NCBI GenBank assembly: GCA_019309045.1
Contig: JAFDGZ010000034.1
Location: 1 to 32,813, forward strand
Origin: Deltaproteobacteria bacterium
GTDB lineage: Bacteria; Desulfobacterota; Syntrophobacteria; BM002
Direction of reading: 5' to 3'
DNA: 32,813 nt
Each line of letters opens with the position of its first letter. The first letter of the stretch is position 1. A model generated the notes under the pieces. That model searched no databases and was not told the origin of the DNA. It saw only the letters and a list, made by a program, of their open reading frames with translations. The position numbers and the translations under genes are program-made. Below are positions 8,540 through 19,655 of this stretch, in pieces.

Positions 8540-8573
8540 ATGGTCAGTGGAAGAGACTGCTTTTCACCCACTA

Positions 8574-9458
8574 CTAGAGGTTGTGGTGCACTCGAGCCGC
8601 CTGCACAGTGTTCTTCATAAGCATGGTAATGGTCATAGGACCAACGCCACCAGGAACAGGTGTGATTGCCGAGGCAACCTCCACCGCTTCATCAAAGGCA
8701 ACGTCTCCTTTGAGGATGCGTTTGCCTTCAGGAGTTCTTCCCACCTCATTGACGCCCACATCGATTACCACTGCCCCCGGCTTGATCATATCTCCTTTGA
8801 CGTACTCGGTCACCCCAGCTGCCACAATGAGAATGTCGGCTCGCTTTGTGTGGAAGGCCACATCTTTTGTACGAGTATGGACCACAGTAACGGTAGCATT
8901 AGCACCTGGACCTTTCTGCATAAGCATGGCAGCGATGGGCTTGCCAACGATGTTGGAACGCCCCACCACCACCACCTCGGCACCTTCAACCTGGGTCCCT
9001 GAGCGGATGAGCAACTCTTGTATGCCAAAGGGTGTACAGGGTCGATAATAGGGATTGCCAATGAGCAGTTTTCCCACGTTGGTTGGATGAAATCCGTCCA
9101 CATCCTTGTCTGGATCAATTGCCAGCAGGACTTTCTGATCGTCTATAGCCTTCGGCAGGGGAAGCTGCACCAGTATACCGTGAATCTTGGGGTCTTTGTT
9201 ATACTTGTCAATGAGACCGAGAAGGTCAGCTTCGCTGATATCTTCAGGCTGATTGTCCTGCACCGAATAGAAGCCGAGTTCATGCGCCGCTTTTTGCTTG
9301 GCACGGACATAGCTCTGCGAAGCGGGATTCTCGCCCACGAGTATAGTTACCAATCCGGGCTCCACACCGTGCTTTTCCTTCATTTCAGCCACTTCCTGCT
9401 TCAGCTCAGCACGGATCTCTTTGGCCACCTCCGCTCCTTTGATTAGTTTTGCTGCCAT
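8574..9458 (-). CDS. folD: Bifunctional methylenetetrahydrofolate dehydrogenase/cyclohydrolase (FolD)
   Basis: Cytoplasmic enzyme that interconverts formyl-, methenyl- and methylene-tetrahydrofolate, the middle steps of the methyl branch. At 294 residues it is of normal length. Motifs seen: VGENPASQSYVRAKQKAA with the catalytic Lys region, a VQLPLP segment, the Rossmann loop VVGRSNIVGKP, and the C-terminal signature PVPGGVGPMT. AAAGGAGG precedes ATG 9458 and follows a terminator-like hairpin within about 15 bases. It is downstream of fhs on the same strand with a 150-base gap. Confidence 0.96.
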   Translation of the reverse strand: MAAKLIKGAEVAKEIRAELKQEVAEMKEKHGVEPGLVTILVGENPASQSYVRAKQKAAHELGFYSVQDNQPEDISEADLLGLIDKYNKDPKIHGILVQLPLPKAIDDQKVLLAIDPDKDVDGFHPTNVGKLLIGNPYYRPCTPFGIQELLIRSGTQVEGAEVVVVGRSNIVGKPIAAMLMQKGPGANATVTVVHTRTKDVAFHTKRADILIVAAGVTEYVKGDMIKPGAVVIDVGVNEVGRTPEGKRILKGDVAFDEAVEVASAITPVPGGVGPMTITMLMKNTVQAARVHHNL

Positions 9459-9473
9459 AGTTCTCCTCCTTTA

Positions 9474-9509
9474 GAAAAAGGCTAGGCAGGGCCCCGCGCC
9501 CTGCCTAGC
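9474..9509 (-). terminator. Terminator-like hairpin between fhs and folD
   Basis: A perfect 11-bp stem (9481-9491 with 9499-9509, loop CCCCGCG) is followed on the minus strand by a CTTTTTC run. This is the form of a Rho-independent terminator. The folD ribosome site begins only a few bases later, so it would reduce readthrough from fhs into folD. A second, T-less hairpin (9559-9566 with 9584-9591) lies just after fhs. Confidence 0.65.
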
Positions 9510-9608
9510 TCGCATCAAATTCACCTGAACTTCTTTATGCTCTCCGGGTCCAGCCGTTTCTGTCCCTTAGAATCCAATCACCTGGGACAGACAGTGAAGT
9601 GCTCTTAG

Positions 9609-11372
9609 CTAGAAAAGCCCCGTCACCTTGCCAGTTTTCACATCCACATCCACCCTGCGGAAGGCTGGGTCGGAGCAGGTTCCCGGCATCAGGCTGATGG
9701 TACCGCAGCAGGGGCAGAGGAACTTGGCCCCCGAGAAGATCAGCACATCACGAACGGGGAGAGTCCACCCTTTGGGCACACCCTTCACTGCCGGATCATG
9801 CGTCAGTGAGAGGTGCGTCTTCACCATCATGGTGGTGTAGTCGTCATACTTGGGATCGGACTCGAGCATCTTGGCCTTGGCCTCGGCCTCAGGTGTCCAG
9901 GTCACCCCATCAGCGCCGTAAACGTTCTTGGCAATAGTTTCGACACGATCCCGCAGTTTCATTTCGATAGGGTAGAGGAATTTGAATTCGGATTCTTCGT
10001 CACAGGCATCCATCACCGCATCAGCAAACTCGAGGGCACCATCGCCGCCATCAGCCCAGTGAGTAGAAACGGCGCAGCGCGCTCCTGCTTCCTCGGCATA
10101 CTTTCTCACCAGAGCAATTTCATCCTTGGTATCTGTGTGAAAGCAATTGATACACACCACCGGATTGATCCCCGACATCCTGATGGTGTTGATGTGATGC
10201 ACCATGTTGGCAACACCCTTTTCCAGCAATTCCAGGTCCTCATGCTGGTACTCTTCGGGCAGGGGCAGACCAGCCACCACCTTGGGACCGCCGCCGTGCA
10301 TTTTCAGAGCACGAATGGTGGTGGTGAGCACGGACACATGAGGTTTCAAGCCACTGTAACGGCATTTGACGTTCCAGAATTTTTCGAAGCCGATATCTGC
10401 GCCAAAGCCGGATTCTGTCACATGGTAATCGAAAATCTTGAGACCTACGCGGTCGCCAATAATGGAAGATTGCCCCACGGCAATATTGGCAAAGGGCCCA
10501 GCATGAACCATGCATGGCTGGTATTCCGCGGTGCACATCAAGGTAGGATTAATAGTATTTCGCATCCAGGCGGTCATGGCATTGCCCACTTCCAAATCGC
10601 GGGTGGTTACCACATCGCCCTTTTTATCGAAGGCTACCGTGATGTTGTTCAACCGCTCGCGCAGGTCTGCCAGGTCACGGACAATTGACAAGATAGCCAT
10701 AAGTTCCGAACTCACCGCGATGCCGAATTTGGACTGCATCATGAAACCGTCATACCGGCCGCCGATGCCAATGATGATGTTTCGCAGGGACTGAGCACAG
10801 AAATCCATAATCCAGCCCATCTCAACACGGGTGGGATCAACCTCCAGTCTGCGCATGCGAGTAAGACGCTGCAGTTGTTCGTCATTGTAGTTGCGTTCAT
10901 GCTGCATCCTCGCTGTGAGGGCAGTCATGGCCAAGTTGTGGGCATTCATGATGTCATTGATATCGCCGGTAAGACCCATGGAAAATTCGGTCATGGGAAT
11001 GAGCAGAGAATTGCCGCCGCCGGCCGCAGTCCCCTTTATATTCATAGTGGGACCGCCCGAGGGCTGTCGCAGACAGCCACCCACATTGACGCCTCGCTTG
11101 CCCAATCCCTCCATGAGGCCGCAAGAGGTGGTGCTTTTGCCCTCGCCAAGTGGTGTTGGCGTAATAGCAGTTACCTCGATGTACTTGCCGTCTGGCTTGT
11201 CCTTCAATCTCTCAATGATCTTCAGAAAATCCAGTTTGCACAATCTTCCCATGGGGAGGATCTCGTCTTTTTCCAAACCAAGCTTCTCTCGCCACTCATC
11301 AGGAGTGGGCATGTTTTTCTCAGCTGCCTCCGAAATTTGCCAGTCTGCCATTTTTACTGCGTCATAAGCCAT
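9609..11372 (-). CDS. fhs: Formate-tetrahydrofolate ligase (Fhs)
   Basis: ATP-dependent enzyme that joins formate to tetrahydrofolate, or makes ATP in the reverse direction. The 587-residue product has the P-loop-like TPLGEGKST near residue 72, the GLRQ-type segment as [56 protein letters not shown], and the C-terminal [10 protein letters not shown]. The length agrees with the family. AAGGAGGGA precedes ATG 11372. It is the first gene of the minus-strand C1 cluster and lies beside the putative replication origin. In a sulfate reducer or syntroph the reaction may run in either direction. Confidence 0.97.
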   Translation of the reverse strand: MAYDAVKMADWQISEAAEKNMPTPDEWREKLGLEKDEILPMGRLCKLDFLKIIERLKDKPDGKYIEVTAITPTPLGEGKSTTSCGLMEGLGKRGVNVGGCLRQPSGGPTMNIKGTAAGGGNSLLIPMTEFSMGLTGDINDIMNAHNLAMTALTARMQHERNYNDEQLQRLTRMRRLEVDPTRVEMGWIMDFCAQSLRNIIIGIGGRYDGFMMQSKFGIAVSSELMAILSIVRDLADLRERLNNITVAFDKKGDVVTTRDLEVGNAMTAWMRNTINPTLMCTAEYQPCMVHAGPFANIAVGQSSIIGDRVGLKIFDYHVTESGFGADIGFEKFWNVKCRYSGLKPHVSVLTTTIRALKMHGGGPKVVAGLPLPEEYQHEDLELLEKGVANMVHHINTIRMSGINPVVCINCFHTDTKDEIALVRKYAEEAGARCAVSTHWADGGDGALEFADAVMDACDEESEFKFLYPIEMKLRDRVETIAKNVYGADGVTWTPEAEAKAKMLESDPKYDDYTTMMVKTHLSLTHDPAVKGVPKGWTLPVRDVLIFSGAKFLCPCCGTISLMPGTCSDPAFRRVDVDVKTGKVTGLF

Positions 11373-12040
11373 AGGAATCTCCCTCCTTATCCTTGTGGGA
11401 ATCTCTAAGGTATCCTCCTTTTTTTCTTTTCCTGCCCGAGGTTTAAAACTCTGCCAAAATCACCTCCTTTTTTTTGCTATAGTAGAGCCGTGCTCACAGC
11501 TGAGCTTTTGAAAAACCCTCTTTTTTCTGCCTCAATCCAAAAGACACTATACTCCCCAGTCATGACAAAAGAGCCATATCAACTTCGACTAGGGATCACC
11601 ATATTTTCATATCGTGCAGGGTGCGTATTAGGTGAAACAGCAACAATGACTACCTTCATGTCCCTGAAATCAAGGTTGGCAACTACCAGTCTATGGGCAT
11701 GATCGGTGTTTCTCCCAAAAGAGAGATACCTCAACGCAGAGTATTCGGTAGCTAGGACTAGGCAGTTCTGCTACTTCAAGAAAATAATCCTTTTCACATA
11801 GTTTACCACAGATTTATGTCAGGATGACGGCTTTTGTCAAGACAAAAATAAATTCCTATTTCATTCGTGGACTATGATGAAGGAAAAAAATTCATTGCTA
11901 TTTTTTGGCTTTTTATCTATAGTAGCAGCCAGATTATTACAGGGATATCAACAAGTTTAGCAAACTTTCAACTATGGATTTTGCCCGTGGTGAGTATTGT
12001 CTTTTTCAGCACGACCTAGGAATAACAAAGAGATCTAACC
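11373..12040. other. AT-rich intergenic region, candidate part of oriC
   Basis: A 668-base gap between divergent fhs and dnaA. It is rich in A and T, especially 11838-11925. No consensus DnaA box TTATCCACA was seen on either strand. Two near matches in the same orientation, CTTTTCACA (11790-11798) and TTTACCACA (11802-11810), each differ at one position from TTWTNCACA and are 12 bases apart. CTATAGTAG occurs twice (11477-11485 and 11917-11925). The assignment rests mainly on the neighbouring dnaA-dnaN-gyrB-gyrA order. Confidence 0.5.
11895..11923 (+). promoter_or_regulatory. Candidate dnaA promoter
   Basis: TTGCTA (11895-11900) and TATAGT (11918-11923) are separated by 17 bases and match the sigma70 consensus at 4/6 and 5/6 positions. 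The start would lie near 11930, giving a leader of about 110 bases before dnaA. Confidence 0.4.
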
Positions 12041-13357
12041 ATGCCTTCTCCCTGGTCTCATATTTGTGACTTTCTACAGAAGACAATCGACTCCGTGGAT
12101 TTTTCCCGCTGGATCAAACCAGTGCAGGCTGAATTCTTGGACAGAGGCATACTCGTGCTGCGTCCACCGAGTAGATATCACTGTGAATGGTTCCGTGAGC
12201 ATTACCTGGATCTTATCCTATCCTACTGCCGGCAAATCGACCACAACCTCCACATCAAGATCGAGACACCCGCATGTCGCAACAGGTCAAAAGACCACTC
12301 CATCTCTTTGACCAAAACTCTCTCTAGAGTTCCAGATCTAGATAGTTCCAAGAGCTTTGACACTCTCCTAGTTGGCTCCTTTAATCGATTCGCCTTCAAT
12401 GCTGCCAAGAGTTTCTCAGAAAAGCCTGTCATGAGTTTTAATCCCCTGCTTATTGAAGGAGCCCAAGGGAGCGGCAAGACTCACTTTCTTCAGGCCATTG
12501 CCAACAGGTATTCGAGTAGGAACCAACAAATCCCCCTCCTTTTAGACTGCCGTCACTTTGGTGCACAAGATGTTGCCTTGCTTAGATTCCTCCACGAAAA
12601 CAGCAATTACTGCAGCAAAACTGTTTCTATTCTGCTGATTGATAATATGCACTTGTTGCCGAAGCGAGACAAATTGCAGCAGCACTTGTGCCATCTGTTC
12701 GACTATTTCTATGATTTACCCAAACCAATGGTATTTACCTCAGATGGTTTGCCTGGACTGCTTCCCTCTCTGGAGCCTGCTCTACGGTCTCGACTCAACT
12801 GGGGTTTAGTTGCCCGAATAAACGAACTTACCTTTGAAGACTCAATGCGAATTCTTGCTAAACTTTGCAATGGCCTTAACGCCTCTCAGAGCAAGTCAAT
12901 TAGAGCATTTGTTCAGTTATACAGGCCAAAATGTTTTGCTGACATCCTTGGATGTGTTGAAAAACTTAAACTTTTTATACAAAACGGGGGCATCAGTATC
13001 AACAGGCAGCTGTTGGACCAGACAAGAGGAGAGGAAGAAGCTATTCTGCTAATTCAAGGGCTCATATGTAAAGTATATCATCTGCAACCCCAAGATCTGT
13101 GCGGTACCAGCAGGCAGGTGGCCGTGAGCAACGCTCGTCATATGTGCATGTATTTTTGCAAAAATATGACATCTCTAAGCTACGCTAAAATCGGCAGTTA
13201 TTTTGGCAGTAGGAATCATTCCACCATTATTCATGCCTGCCGTAAAGTTCGAGCAGAGATAAAAAGAAACCCGGAATTTGCTCAAGAAGTTGTAAAGCTT
13301 GAAAGGGATATCTATAAACTTTTAAAGAGAAAAAATTTAATAAAAAAAGAAGGTTAA
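12041..13357 (+). CDS. dnaA: Divergent DnaA replication initiator
   Basis: 438-residue DnaA-family AAA+ protein at the expected place, directly before dnaN. Domain I (WSHICDFLQ...WIKPVQAEF) and a short linker precede an AAA+ core with Walker A GAQGSGKTH (G140-H148) and an arginine-finger region LRSRLNWGL (R251). Several usually fixed positions differ. Walker B reads LLIDN (D201, N202) where DnaA normally has DD. The sensor II segment normally NVREL reads CFADI (A300 in place of Arg). The DNA-binding signature normally GGRDHTT reads GSRNHST (N392, S394). The start codon has only a weak ribosome site. It may be the only initiator, with altered ATP use and box recognition, or a degenerate copy with a normal dnaA elsewhere. 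Base composition is lower in G+C than in the flanking metabolic genes. Confidence 0.85.
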   Translation: MPSPWSHICDFLQKTIDSVDFSRWIKPVQAEFLDRGILVLRPPSRYHCEWFREHYLDLILSYCRQIDHNLHIKIETPACRNRSKDHSISLTKTLSRVPDLDSSKSFDTLLVGSFNRFAFNAAKSFSEKPVMSFNPLLIEGAQGSGKTHFLQAIANRYSSRNQQIPLLLDCRHFGAQDVALLRFLHENSNYCSKTVSILLIDNMHLLPKRDKLQQHLCHLFDYFYDLPKPMVFTSDGLPGLLPSLEPALRSRLNWGLVARINELTFEDSMRILAKLCNGLNASQSKSIRAFVQLYRPKCFADILGCVEKLKLFIQNGGISINRQLLDQTRGEEEAILLIQGLICKVYHLQPQDLCGTSRQVAVSNARHMCMYFCKNMTSLSYAKIGSYFGSRNHSTIIHACRKVRAEIKRNPEFAQEVVKLERDIYKLLKRKNLIKKEG

Positions 13358-13382
13358 CTCCTCTTTTAACATCTCTACAGGG

Positions 13383-13407
13383 TGATATAATTAAGTAGTA
13401 ATTACTA
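13383..13407 (+). promoter_or_regulatory. Candidate dnaN promoter with palindromic operator
   Basis: An extended -10, TGATATAAT (13383-13391), holds a perfect TATAAT; no good -35 was seen. Immediately after it is a perfect 12-bp palindrome, TAGTAATTACTA (13396-13407), spanning the likely start site, where a repressor could bind. Confidence 0.45.
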
Positions 13408-13438
13408 GATTATATTTATTCTATTTAAAGGGGAAACA

Positions 13439-14560
13439 ATGGAATTTACCATTCAAAAAGAAGACTTTCTCAAAGGCTTACAAAAGGCTCAGAGTGTTGC
13501 TGAAAAAAGGAGTTCAATGCCAATCCTCTCCAACGTGCTCATTGAAGCAAAAGAAGACGCCATTCAACTAACAGCAACCGATCTCGAAGTAAGCTTCACA
13601 GGCAAATACCCTGCGCAAATATTTGCCCAGGGAGCCATTACTGTCCAGGCTCGCAAATTTTACGAAATTGTAAAAGAACTCCCTGCTGCAGAAATAAAGG
13701 TGACTGAAAAAGAAAACCAATGGCTTCACATCTCGAGTGCTAATTCAGAGTTCAATCTGGTTGGCCTGCCGCCCGATCAATTTCCCCAAGTGGCAAGACA
13801 CGACGAATTGCCATGGATTTCAATGGATTCTCCACTGCTCAAAGACATGATAGATAGAACCATCTTTGCGGTCTCTACTGAAGAAACCCGCTACAATCTT
13901 GCCGGCATTTATTTTGAAAAGATATTTGCAGAAGAAAAAGCAACAGGTTTGAGACTGGTAGCAACCGACGGCCACCGCCTTTCCATGATGGAAAGACCTC
14001 TGGAAAATATAGAACAATTTCCTTTTCAGAAAGGTGCAATCGTGCCGAGGAAGGGGATGTATGAAGTCAGTCGACTTTTAGAGGAAGCGGCAGAGGTAAA
14101 AGTAGCATTTGATGACAATAATGCCGTGTTTCAGTTAGCAGAAACCTCTCTTGTTGTCAGACTTATCGATGGAGATTTTCCGGATTATTCTACGGTAATA
14201 CCAAGAGAATTCAAAATAACTCTGGAAATAGAACGAGAAAAATTTATGGAGATGCTCAAGCGGATGATTATTATTTCTACTGACCGCTACAGAGGAATTC
14301 GCTGCAATATCACTGAAGGTTCTATAGAAATTATATCCAATAACCCGGAAATCGGCGACGCAAGAGAGCAAATGCCGATCGCTTATTACGGAGATGATAT
14401 GACAATAGCTTTCAATCCCAGGTACTTCTTAGATGCTCTTTCAGTTATGAGTAGTGAGAAAATAACAATAAATATGGTAGACCAATCTAGTGCCTGTATC
14501 ATCTCTGGCAACGATGATGAGGGATATTGCGCTATTGTTATGCCAATGCGTTTAGAATAA
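13439..14560 (+). CDS. dnaN: DNA polymerase III sliding clamp (beta subunit)
   Basis: Ring-shaped clamp that tethers the replicative polymerase to DNA. The 373-residue product has the normal family length and typical stretches: MEFTIQKEDFLKGLQKAQ, RSSMPILSNVLIEA, TDLEVSF, VATDGHRLSMM, and the C-terminal VMPMRLE. AAGGGG precedes the ATG. It follows dnaA by 81 bases. Base composition is clearly AT-rich: positions 13441-13500 hold 23 G/C of 60, against 36 of 60 in the gyrA stretch 17521-17580. Confidence 0.97.
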   Translation: MEFTIQKEDFLKGLQKAQSVAEKRSSMPILSNVLIEAKEDAIQLTATDLEVSFTGKYPAQIFAQGAITVQARKFYEIVKELPAAEIKVTEKENQWLHISSANSEFNLVGLPPDQFPQVARHDELPWISMDSPLLKDMIDRTIFAVSTEETRYNLAGIYFEKIFAEEKATGLRLVATDGHRLSMMERPLENIEQFPFQKGAIVPRKGMYEVSRLLEEAAEVKVAFDDNNAVFQLAETSLVVRLIDGDFPDYSTVIPREFKITLEIEREKFMEMLKRMIIISTDRYRGIRCNITEGSIEIISNNPEIGDAREQMPIAYYGDDMTIAFNPRYFLDALSVMSSEKITINMVDQSSACIISGNDDEGYCAIVMPMRLE

Positions 14561-14689
14561 TCATATAAACAGTATCAGCAGCATTTATCACTTGTCACTA
14601 CCTATGCCGCATGCTCACTTCTTTCAGGAATAATCTCTTGGGTTTTTTCCAGAAAAGATGTAAAATTATCATGAGTGTTAAACCATTAA

Positions 14690-17110
<2,421 letters not shown>

Positions 17111-17116
17111 GGAAGT

Positions 17117-17177
17117 ATACAGGGTGTTGCTGCCAGGACGATGAGCAATATTTTGGCCGGCACATCCTGTATTTTTT
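17117..17177 (+). terminator. Branched terminator-like structure between gyrB and gyrA
   Basis: ATACAGG (17117-17123) pairs with CCTGTAT (17166-17172), extended by GTG/CAC (17124-17126, 17161-17163), and a T run (17172-17177) follows. Inside, TTGCT (17127-17131) pairs with AGCAA (17144-17148). The structure could reduce readthrough from gyrB into gyrA. It was judged by eye only. Confidence 0.4.
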
Positions 17178-17213
17178 GGGCAATCGATAACAAGCGAAGG
17201 AAGTTATTGAGTC

Positions 17214-19655
17214 ATGGGGGAGCAACTCTCTAGTATCAGAATAGAAGATGAGATAAAGCAATCGTATCTCGACTATGCTATGAGCGTCATCATAGGCAGG
17301 GCCCTGCCAGATGTTCGAGATGGACTAAAACCGGTCCACCGCCGGATTCTCTATGCCATGCGCGAGTTGGGCAATGATTACAACAAACCTTACAAGAAGG
17401 CAGCCAGAATAGTCGGTGATGTCATCGGTAAGTTTCATCCCCATGGTGATGCAGCAGTCTACGAGGCCTTGGTTCGAATGGCGCAGGATTTTTCCATGCG
17501 CTATCCCCTGGTAGACGGTCAGGGTAACTTTGGCTCAGTTGATGGCGATCCCCCCGCGGCGATGCGGTACACGGAAGTACGACTCAGCAAGCTGTCACAG
17601 GAGTTTCTCAAGGATCTGGACAAGGAAACTGTAGATTTCGTCAGCAACTATGACGGCTCCCTGTTCGAGCCCTCTGTGCTTCCCACGGTTGTGCCCAATC
17701 TCTTGGTAAACGGCTCAGCTGGCATTGCCGTGGGTATGGCCGCCAATATACCACCGCACAATCTCTCTGAGGTGATTGACGCACTGCTGGCAATGATAGA
17801 CGAACCGGATATAGAGCTGGATGCTCTCATGGAGTATATACCAGGGCCGGATTTCCCTACTGCTGCTACCATTTACGGCATGCGAGGCATCCGGGAGGCA
17901 TACAGGACTGGCAAGGGGCTGATCAAAGTACGGGCCCAGACAGAGGTAGAAGAGACCAGGGTGGGACGGCAAAGAATTGTCGTAACCGAGCTGCCTTTTC
18001 AGGTGAACAAGGCAAAGCTGCTCGAACGAATAGCTGACCTGCTGAAACAGAAAAAGATCGAAGGCATAAGAGACATCCGCGATGAATCGGATCGTCGAGG
18101 AATGCGGGTGGTTATCGAGCTCAAGAGAGACGAGCAACCTGAGGTGATTCTCAACAACCTGTACCGCCATACCCAGATGGAAGCCACCTTTGGCATCAAT
18201 ATGCTGGCCATTGTGCACAATAGACCGGAATTGCTTTCTCTGCGCGACATCCTCGCGCATTTTCTGGAACATCGCCGTGGTGTGGTGCTGCGACGAACCG
18301 CTTTTGAACTTAGGAAAGCAGAGGAGCGCGCCCACATCCTGGAAGGTTTGAAAATAGCCCTGGAGAACATCGACGCTATCATTGAGCTCATCAAGAGGGC
18401 GGAAAACCCAAAGGCTGCCAAAGGACAGTTGCAGGAGCGCTACGGCTTCAGCGATGCTCAGGCCCAGGCGATTTTGGATATGCGCTTGCAGCGGCTCACC
18501 GGCCTGGAGCGAGAACGTATCATTGAGGAACACAAGAATCTGCTGCAGGAAATTGCCAGGCTGCGCGGTATACTGGACAATCAGGAGGTGCTCAATGCCG
18601 AAATCCGCCAGGAGCTGCACCAATTGAAAGAGCAGTACGGAGACAGCCGCCGCACCAGGATAGTGCAGCAGACGCAGGAACTGGAACTAATAGACTATAT
18701 TGCCGAGGAGGATGTGATTGTTACGGTTTCTCATGCAGGCTACATCAAGCGGACTCCGGCGAGTACCTATAGAAGTCAGCGTCGAGGAGGAAAGGGCCGC
18801 ACAGGAACCCGGCCGCGCCAGGAAGACTTTGTTGAGACGCTTTTTGTCGCTTCCACTCACGATCATCTGCTGTTTTTTACCAGCCTGGGTCGTTTGCACT
18901 GGTTGCGGGTATATCAGATTCCTCCGGCCAGTCCTCTGGCGCGTGGCAAAGCCGTGGTCAATTTGCTGCAGCTTCGACCTGATGAACGGGTGGCTACCAT
19001 CCTGCCAGTGCGGGAATTTGCAGCCAGCACCTATGTGGTCATGGCCACTCGCAGGGGTGTGGTGAAAAAGACAGATCTGATGGCCTTTCGCAATCCCCGA
19101 GTTGGTGGAATCATTGCAGTCAAGATCAGTGAGGATGATGAACTGATAAGTGCCAGATTGACGCACGGCAACGAACAACTCTTCTTGATGACCCAGGCAG
19201 GCAAAGCCTTGCGATTTCCTGAAAATGAAATCAGACCCATGGGACGAGCAGCTCGGGGTGTCAGAGGCATGGATGTGAATGGCAGTGCTCTGGTGGGCAT
19301 GGAGGTTGTCAATAATGAAGCCACGATTCTGACGGTAACTGAGAATGGTTTTGGCAAGAGAACGCCCACCACGGCATATCCTCTGCGCCGGCGGGCAGGC
19401 AAAGGGGTACTCACCATCCGAACCAGCAAAAGAAATGGCATGGTTGTCGGCTTCCGGCAGGTAAATGATCTCGATGAAATCATGCTGATCACTGATCGCG
19501 GCAGGATTATTCGCATGAGGGTGAATGAAATTTCGGTGATCGGCAGGATTACCCAGGGCGTACGACTGATAGATATCGAAGCGGGTGAAAAAGTGGTAGA
19601 CCTTACCTGTCTTGCCGAGGTGGAGGACGGACAGCAAGGAGCAGAAAGAAATTGA
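17214..19655 (+). CDS. gyrA: DNA gyrase subunit A
   Basis: Breakage-reunion subunit of DNA gyrase, 813 residues. The catalytic tyrosine is Y119 in AAMRYTE. The GyrA box QRRGGKG in the first blade of the C-terminal beta-pinwheel marks it as gyrase, not ParC. It is shorter than the E. coli protein and lacks a long acidic tail. At the quinolone-determining loop it has [10 protein letters not shown], that is Ala80 and Glu84 at the positions of E. coli Ser83 and Asp87; these are natural variants in several bacteria. AAGGAAG precedes ATG 17214. Its TGA overlaps the gpsA ATG by one base. Confidence 0.97.
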   Translation: MGEQLSSIRIEDEIKQSYLDYAMSVIIGRALPDVRDGLKPVHRRILYAMRELGNDYNKPYKKAARIVGDVIGKFHPHGDAAVYEALVRMAQDFSMRYPLVDGQGNFGSVDGDPPAAMRYTEVRLSKLSQEFLKDLDKETVDFVSNYDGSLFEPSVLPTVVPNLLVNGSAGIAVGMAANIPPHNLSEVIDALLAMIDEPDIELDALMEYIPGPDFPTAATIYGMRGIREAYRTGKGLIKVRAQTEVEETRVGRQRIVVTELPFQVNKAKLLERIADLLKQKKIEGIRDIRDESDRRGMRVVIELKRDEQPEVILNNLYRHTQMEATFGINMLAIVHNRPELLSLRDILAHFLEHRRGVVLRRTAFELRKAEERAHILEGLKIALENIDAIIELIKRAENPKAAKGQLQERYGFSDAQAQAILDMRLQRLTGLERERIIEEHKNLLQEIARLRGILDNQEVLNAEIRQELHQLKEQYGDSRRTRIVQQTQELELIDYIAEEDVIVTVSHAGYIKRTPASTYRSQRRGGKGRTGTRPRQEDFVETLFVASTHDHLLFFTSLGRLHWLRVYQIPPASPLARGKAVVNLLQLRPDERVATILPVREFAASTYVVMATRRGVVKKTDLMAFRNPRVGGIIAVKISEDDELISARLTHGNEQLFLMTQAGKALRFPENEIRPMGRAARGVRGMDVNGSALVGMEVVNNEATILTVTENGFGKRTPTTAYPLRRRAGKGVLTIRTSKRNGMVVGFRQVNDLDEIMLITDRGRIIRMRVNEISVIGRITQGVRLIDIEAGEKVVDLTCLAEVEDGQQGAERN

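Larger units (their letters stand above)
8257..8573. other. Intergenic region between folD and hdrA
   Basis: About 317 bases without a gene. It contains a hairpin after folD (8507-8539), the hdrA promoter (8437-8465) and a short inverted repeat GAAGTAT-gaa-ATACTTC at 8358-8374 in the hdrA leader, which may be an operator or RNA hairpin. No open frame here looks like a gene. Confidence 0.6.

Noticed and set aside
9813-10688. Long plus-strand open frame opposite fhs
   Set aside because: It is a shadow of the strongly conserved fhs frame; its translation is His/Gly-rich without motifs. The same holds for the frames opposite hdrA (6043-6750), trpB (22041-22994) and gyrA (17715-18623, 18687-19685).
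11490-11702. Small plus-strand open frame of 70 codons in the fhs-dnaA gap
   Set aside because: No ribosome site, no recognisable domain and a composition like the noncoding AT-rich surroundings.
11790-11810. Two DnaA boxes as proof of oriC
   Set aside because: Each has a mismatch to the consensus and there are only two, so they are reported as weak candidates, not as an origin array.
17214-19655. parC instead of gyrA
   Set aside because: The intact GyrA box QRRGGKG and the position after gyrB mark it as gyrase.
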